Origin: Tubulanus polymorphus
Taxonomy: Eukaryota > Nemertea > Palaeonemertea > Tubulaniformes > Tubulanidae
Direction: 5' to 3'
Length of the DNA stretch: 64,000 nucleotides
Assembly: GCF_964204645.1 (NCBI RefSeq)
Contig: NC_134026.1
Location: 16,448,650-16,512,649, forward strand
Shown: positions 58,624 to 64,000 of the stretch, in pieces
How the letters are laid out: each line of letters begins with the position of its first letter
Numbering within the stretch: the stretch's first letter is position 1
Position numbers and translations under genes: made by a program
Notes under the pieces: model-generated
Database searches by the model: none
Told to the model about the DNA's origin: nothing
The model's input: only the letters and a program-made list of their open reading frames with translations

Positions 58624-59751
58624 GTTGAAATGATTGAATGGGATCAGCTTTTTATGTTTGATGATAAAAGTCGTTGTGTTACTACGCAACAAATGACTGT
58701 TCCCTAAATAAATTAGTTAATTTCCGTGGTAACGGATCAAAATCCTTATAACATTATTCACTGTACACGATTTTTGGAATGAGATTTCCGGAAATTTCCA
58801 GAAAAATCCGGAATTTATTTTCCGGAATTCCATTTGACCCCCCCCCCTGCGATAATGAGATTTCTAGAATTTTCCGGAAATTTCTGGAATTATTTGTTTA
58901 AATTTTAACACCACGATTTTTGTAATGAGATTTCCGGAAATTTCCAGAAAAATCCGGAATTTATTTTCCGGAATTCCAAGTGACCCCCCCCCTGCGATAA
59001 TGAGATTTCTAGAATTTTCCGGAAAATTCTGGAATTATTTGTTTAAATTGTAAGACCCCTCCTTAGATTTTTCCGGAAATTTCTAAATGATTCCGGAAAT
59101 TGAGAAAATGTCAGAAACCGCACCATTATGCAATAAACAGACTTTGAATTGATCAAGTTTAAATCAAGGTCGTTGAGTCGCGGAAGGCTACTAGAATTAC
59201 GTTCGTCTTCGTCTCAGAGAGAAAACAAACGACAGAAAAGTATCAGGTGATTATCGATAGCCTACAACGGTACACACAGTTGACAAACAGTGTTAGGCCT
59301 GTGCCGGTTGGTGCGTACTGGGACTAAATATACTGGTTGGTCAGTTGGTTCGGTTGTGAAGTGTGGAAGCTAAGATTATAAGAAAGCCTACCGGTATTTA
59401 TTTGTCTATAGGCCTATTATATAGAAGCCAATACCATTTTAAGTACGTAGTTGTTAACCGCACGTGACTGTACGGTGATCTCCACAGGTTAACCGCGTAC
59501 GTGAGGTCCCTACTAAGTATATAATGCCATATGAGTGAGTTCCTAGTAGCCAATACCATTTTAAGTACGAAATTGTAACACGTACGTGACTGTACGGTGA
59601 TATCCACAGGTTAACCGTACGTGAGTTCCCTAAAAACGCTGTATGTGAGTTCCTATAATCAGCAAACGCGCATGCGTAAAAGAATAGAGTTTGGGTTAGG
59701 TGAGGCTAGGCTATTTGTAAATCAAATTTCATCCACCCACCAGTTACGTTC

Positions 59752-59824
59752 TGTGGCACAGTGGGTAAATCACTGGACTACTACTGGATTTTTTTTTCGT
59801 TTGGTTTCGAATCCCAATATTGCA
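59752..59824 (+). repeat. tRNA-derived SINE-like sequence (copy B)
   Basis: This is the identical counterpart of 36,320-36,392, with the same A-box and B-box words and the internal T run. Confidence 0.5.
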
Positions 59825-60948
59825 AGTCTGAGCGTCAACGTACTCACATATGGCTAACCTGTAGAAATCACCGTACAGTCACGTACAGGTAACAACAGCG
59901 TTTTAAGTATTAAGTGAGTACGACAAGCCTACCATGCCTATGTACCACAAACACAACTTTTTCCCTCTCGTCGGCCCTACAGTGATGTTACTATAACTGG
60001 TGCCATTATAATATGGATAGGATTTGGTCAGGACTAGCCTAAAGTCTAATTCAGTCTATGTACTAATTCACTCAATAGGCCTATTTTTAAAACAATACAG
60101 TGAAATATTCACACGCAGAAAGGCTAATTGATTTGAGCCATGTGATTAAGTTTGGCCAGGCCTTCTCTGACCTGCTGACATTAATAGTCAAACCAAACCG
60201 TTCATGTGGTCACGGCTTGTATTACCAGAAATCATTGTAGGCCTGTACATTTTGCTGTTCGTAAGTTTGGTATACCGATTTCTCCATTCTTGACTGATAA
60301 GTGTACGGTACAGCTGTACGCATTATATAATTGTTCCAATGGGAATAGGGCCTATTGATTGGGCTTATTATTTCCTGCTTTAGAGTACTGAAATAAACCT
60401 AATGTTCATTCAAATATCCAACATCGGTGAAAGTTTGATTAATACTGTATACATGTACTGTAGGTTTTCATGTTGTATGAATATTTTGCAGTTCAAATGG
60501 GTATGATGCTGATTCCATTGTCAAACGCATGAAGTTAGATGGTCAAGGACAGTCAACACCAAGATATCTCTCTTCGACCGATGTTGTACCATAGAAGATC
60601 TGATTCTTTCAACTCAAGGAAAGTGATTCAACACGATCGACAACACTGGAATAGGTTTGCAGTAACTAACTGTTCATTTCATTTAGTCCTATGTACTTTT
60701 TAGCCAATTTGGATTTGATTGTAATTGAAACTCTGGAACTGTTAACAAAAGACAAGTAAGACAAGTTGAAAAAACACAAGTTATGCTTGATTCTCATGTT
60801 CAAATTTAATTCAAATTTATTTTATTACATCATATTTACAAAGCATATCATTGGTTCATACAGTAATAAAAATTAGGGCAGAACAAATATCATTACAGAA
60901 ACTCCAAAAAGGCAATGAATTTCTATGACTAAATGAACATTATTTTTA

Positions 60949-61498
60949 GCCCACTTGGGACTTTAGTCCCAGCGGGCTATTGCGTTCACTTTTCGTCCGT
61001 CGTCCGTCCGTAGACGGAAATCAGTTATTTTAGGAAGTTCTGAAGACGCTTCAATGTAATGTCTTGATATTTGGGTTACACATGTATCTACCCTAGACAC
61101 ATCTTCAGCTCAAAAACTGGCCCTGTCAGAATCAAGATGGCCGACTGGCAGCCATTGTTGTTCGCCAAAATCAACACTTTTTACACATTTTTGAACTTTT
61201 TGAGGGAAATTTTGAAGATGCTTTGATCAATTACCTTGATCTTTCGGATATATGTGAATGCCCCTGGGCTCATCGGCATAACAAAAATTGGGATACGGAC
61301 TCAAGATGGCCGTCCTATGACCTTTTTTAGTGAATTTTGGCCCGAATTCTGAGTTTGCAATTTCTCATTGCAATTTGTGATGGGTATTCTTTGAAAAGGG
61401 ATGTTTTATACCTTTGATACCTGAATTGTTAGATTGTTGAGCATTTGGAACCACTTCCCAAGTGGGCATGGTGTCCCTGGACCCCTAGTTCTAATAAC
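60949..61498 (+). repeat. Interspersed element with terminal hairpin (copy B)
   Basis: Counterpart of 37,517-38,066, differing by at least one substitution (CATCGGCATA against CATCAGCATA). Confidence 0.5.
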
Positions 61499-63767
61499 TC
61501 AGAACACACGCAACTAGTGGAATAGGTTTGATTTACACACATGTTGCAGGTATCAATTGTTTATCACTGTAGAATTTGTAATCCATAAAAGCCAAAATCA
61601 ACATCAGCCGGAAACCCAGACCAAATCAATTCATAATTTATTGATTGAATCTACACTACGATATATGTATTTATTCAAATATTTCAATAAAAACATTAAC
61701 TTCTTAAATCTAATCTATTCTAAATCATAATACGTTCTTATTTGTGAATTCACTCAATCTATCGGCTCAGCAGGTGCTTAAGATGAGTTCTTAATAGGAC
61801 AGATCCATTTTTAAGGATGGTGATAATACAGTATCATGATGTTTGAATGCCAAAATAAGTGCCTGGTCAAATATATTAATATTTGTGATTGTACGTCCAC
61901 GTATGTTCGGTTTCAAAGCTGAATCATATTTGACGTTTACACAGTGGTTGCATATTAGGTTCGAATCTGTCAATGCGTTTTATTCTATGTATCGATATTT
62001 CAATTTACTACAATTCCCATCATTCTGAATGGCTTTACAGAAAACCCGTCATCGCTGCTTTGCAGCTATATTCTTATTTTAAAATTTGTAACTTTATTGG
62101 ATTTGGGAATCGGACCAATAAAGATTGAATTGAATTGTCCCCTGATACAAATGCCATTAGGGGATGCGGAGCCGTATTGGAAAGCTATGCTATTATAGAT
62201 TGGATAATCGGGATGATCCCATGAAACCTGCATACCTCTAATATCGAACACATTTTCTAAAACATTTGAATATTGAAATCACATGTTTACACATTTTTAC
62301 ATTACGATTTTTATCGAATAATCCGATTTACTTATCATTTCTATTTATGCCTACCGCTTCTGATATAATCATACATCCATTACTATTACAATACGTCTTC
62401 TCATGATATTCAATGCAATATAACATTTCGACGTTCAAATATGGCTCATTGTATAATCACAGGAAGACATTCTACATCTTTGTCAATACAACTTTGCCAA
62501 ATAGCTTGTTTGTGTACACATAGACCTGTAACGTTTTGCACATCGATTCACGGTTACGTAAAATGACGCTGAATGGTTAACATTGTTAAGGTTTCATAAT
62601 GGTAACGTTTTATAATAAGGCGTCAAAAAATCAAGTCCGGGAAGCCTGGTCCCTTCGAAAAGCAGGTGTGAAATAAATCCGAAAATAAAATCTGGCCTGA
62701 CGGGTGAATATAAATCTTAATTTGAGCTGAATTGTACATGAATTGGGAGAAATTCATCGGAGCAACACGCGCACCAATCAACGGAATCCTCGCTCGGTAA
62801 AGAAAAGACTTAAAGCGAGGGCACAATGCGCGATTTCGTCGGGCGATTTTAGTTTATAACAACTATTCAGTCCCCCACCTGACTCCAGTGGGTGCGATGT
62901 AGATGTAATGGAGCTTTCCACTAACAAATAAAGTAAGATATTAAAAAAAATTATAGGCCGACGAAATCGCATGTGCGTCAGGTAGGACGGATTGTTCGCC
63001 TCGAGCGCCGTATTCAATCGACCAATCACAGCTTTTCAACGGTTCACGAGGCAGTAGCGCTAGTGAAGTTTCAAGGCTGTTGATGTTCACGGTGATTGAA
63101 TTGAACTGATTGATTTGAACATGATGCTGTTGAGTCCATACACGGGCCCTGGTTTCCCGTTTAAAGCATTTCATTTTAGAAAAAAACTTTGGTTTGCCAT
63201 GTATGTTGGAGCTTCGTTCTCACGCTTGGAGGCGCGGAAGGAGTTGAGTGTTAGGTTATTTTCGAGTCGAACCATTTTACCTCGTACATGTACATATATT
63301 TGCATGAAATAGAAATACAGTTAAACGAGGGGGAATGCCCATCCTGTCTCCGTGACTAAATTCACTTATAGTTTTTTCTTGTTATTTGGTACCGGTGACA
63401 ATATATCATTTGAAAACATTAATATGCAGTCAGTAAGCCATAACTCGAGTCTTTCCCTGCCATTTTATATCTATATTTGAAAATTTCAATCTTTTTTTAT
63501 TCAAAAAAGTTGCAAAAATTTGTTTTTGATAACGATAAAATCCTGCCTGCCGGGTGCAGAGTTTCCACAAATCTGTATTTTCTTTATAAATAAGAAAACA
63601 TCTGCCTGCTCGGTCACTTTGGTGGGTAGAGAAGGTGGAGAAACAAGGCATCATTGTTGTTTAGCCTCAGTTACAGTGTACAATCTTATAGCTTTTTTAG
63701 GTGCATCACAGTCATGATGGGAATCAGCAGCCAATCTTAAATTCACCAGAACTCCAATCATTGGAAT

Positions 63768-64000
63768 TCATGATTTCTGCTTCGCCCGTCTAGACCATAA
63801 TTTGAAGATATATCTTGCTTTCAATTCCATGTTTGATGATATTTCTTCAGCGAATTCGTAGGCTGCTTTGTAATTTGAAAATTCCATAATACGGGATTGA
63901 TGTGTCGCAATCAGAATCTGCATCGTTTCTGTTTTCAGAAACTGCGCTACGGTCTGTGAACGTGAAGCTGCATCAGTAGGATTCATCGCACCTGGGCAGA
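63768..64000 (-). pseudogene. BEL/Pao pol fragment (copy B, cut by window end)
   Basis: Counterpart of 40,335-40,567. Its frame begins beyond the window; the visible part reads MNPTDAASRSQ to RRAKQKS-stop. Confidence 0.65.

Larger units (their letters stand above)
48043..64000. repeat. Large duplicated segment, copy B
   Basis: It is nearly identical to 26,989-40,567. It starts inside the telomere-like array directly after the retroelement and runs past the window end. It carries a 2,376-bp insertion at 54,633, shorter G and C runs at about 51,653 and 58,840, and isolated substitutions. All dispersed repeats of copy A recur: the hairpin element at about 60,949-61,498, the SINE-like sequence at about 59,752, and the BEL/Pao fragment at 63,768. 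Confidence 0.95.

Overview
This is eukaryotic, almost certainly metazoan, DNA. It is AT-rich, its coding exons have GT-AG introns in consistent phase, there are no bacterial-style operons, and most of the window is transposable elements typical of marine invertebrate genomes (Penelope-like, BEL/Pao, LINE, Harbinger-like, 9-bp-target-site elements, microsatellite-bearing interspersed repeats). The species cannot be named from the sequence.

Layout. 1-8,200: dispersed repeats (three relatives of one family at 239, 3,131 and 4,619), a broken Harbinger-type Myb gene (6,070-6,510) and palindromic elements. 8,262-11,835: a decayed LINE split by an 890-bp inverted-repeat element. 14,566-16,248: three non-autonomous inverted-repeat elements in a row. 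16,359-18,553: an unrecognised spliced gene with four phase-compatible exons. 18,554-24,471: mostly featureless non-coding DNA.

25,614-35,699 is the most interesting unit. It is a 10.1-kb DNA transposon flanked by the 8-bp duplication CAATAAAC and inserted in a repeat whose uninterrupted relative lies at 5,125. It carries two convergent spliced genes: a KDZ-type (Kyakuja/Dileera/Zisupton) transposase with two cysteine clusters on the + strand, and a complete seven-exon P-loop NTPase resembling DUF3987 (469 aa) on the - strand. The transposase's first intron holds about 1.8 kb of degenerate telomere-like CCCTAA/CCCTAAA repeat with an 892-bp higher-order period.

From about 26,989 rightwards the sequence is repeated almost perfectly from about 48,043 to the window end (offset 21,054, then 21,051, then about 23,433). 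The second copy lacks the transposon's left end and transposase exon 1. It has gained a 2,376-bp element with 234-bp inverted repeats and a 9-bp target duplication inside an intron of the NTPase gene; copy A keeps the empty site. Between the copies lie BEL/Pao fragments, a long TA microsatellite, a foldback with ribozyme-like arms, and a GC-richer Penelope-like retroelement (ORF1 with an SGNH-hydrolase-like domain, ORF2 with reverse transcriptase and GIY-YIG endonuclease). The 3' end of that retroelement abuts the telomere-like array exactly where the second copy begins.

The two copies may be a true segmental duplication or two haplotypes laid end to end by the assembler; the window alone cannot decide.
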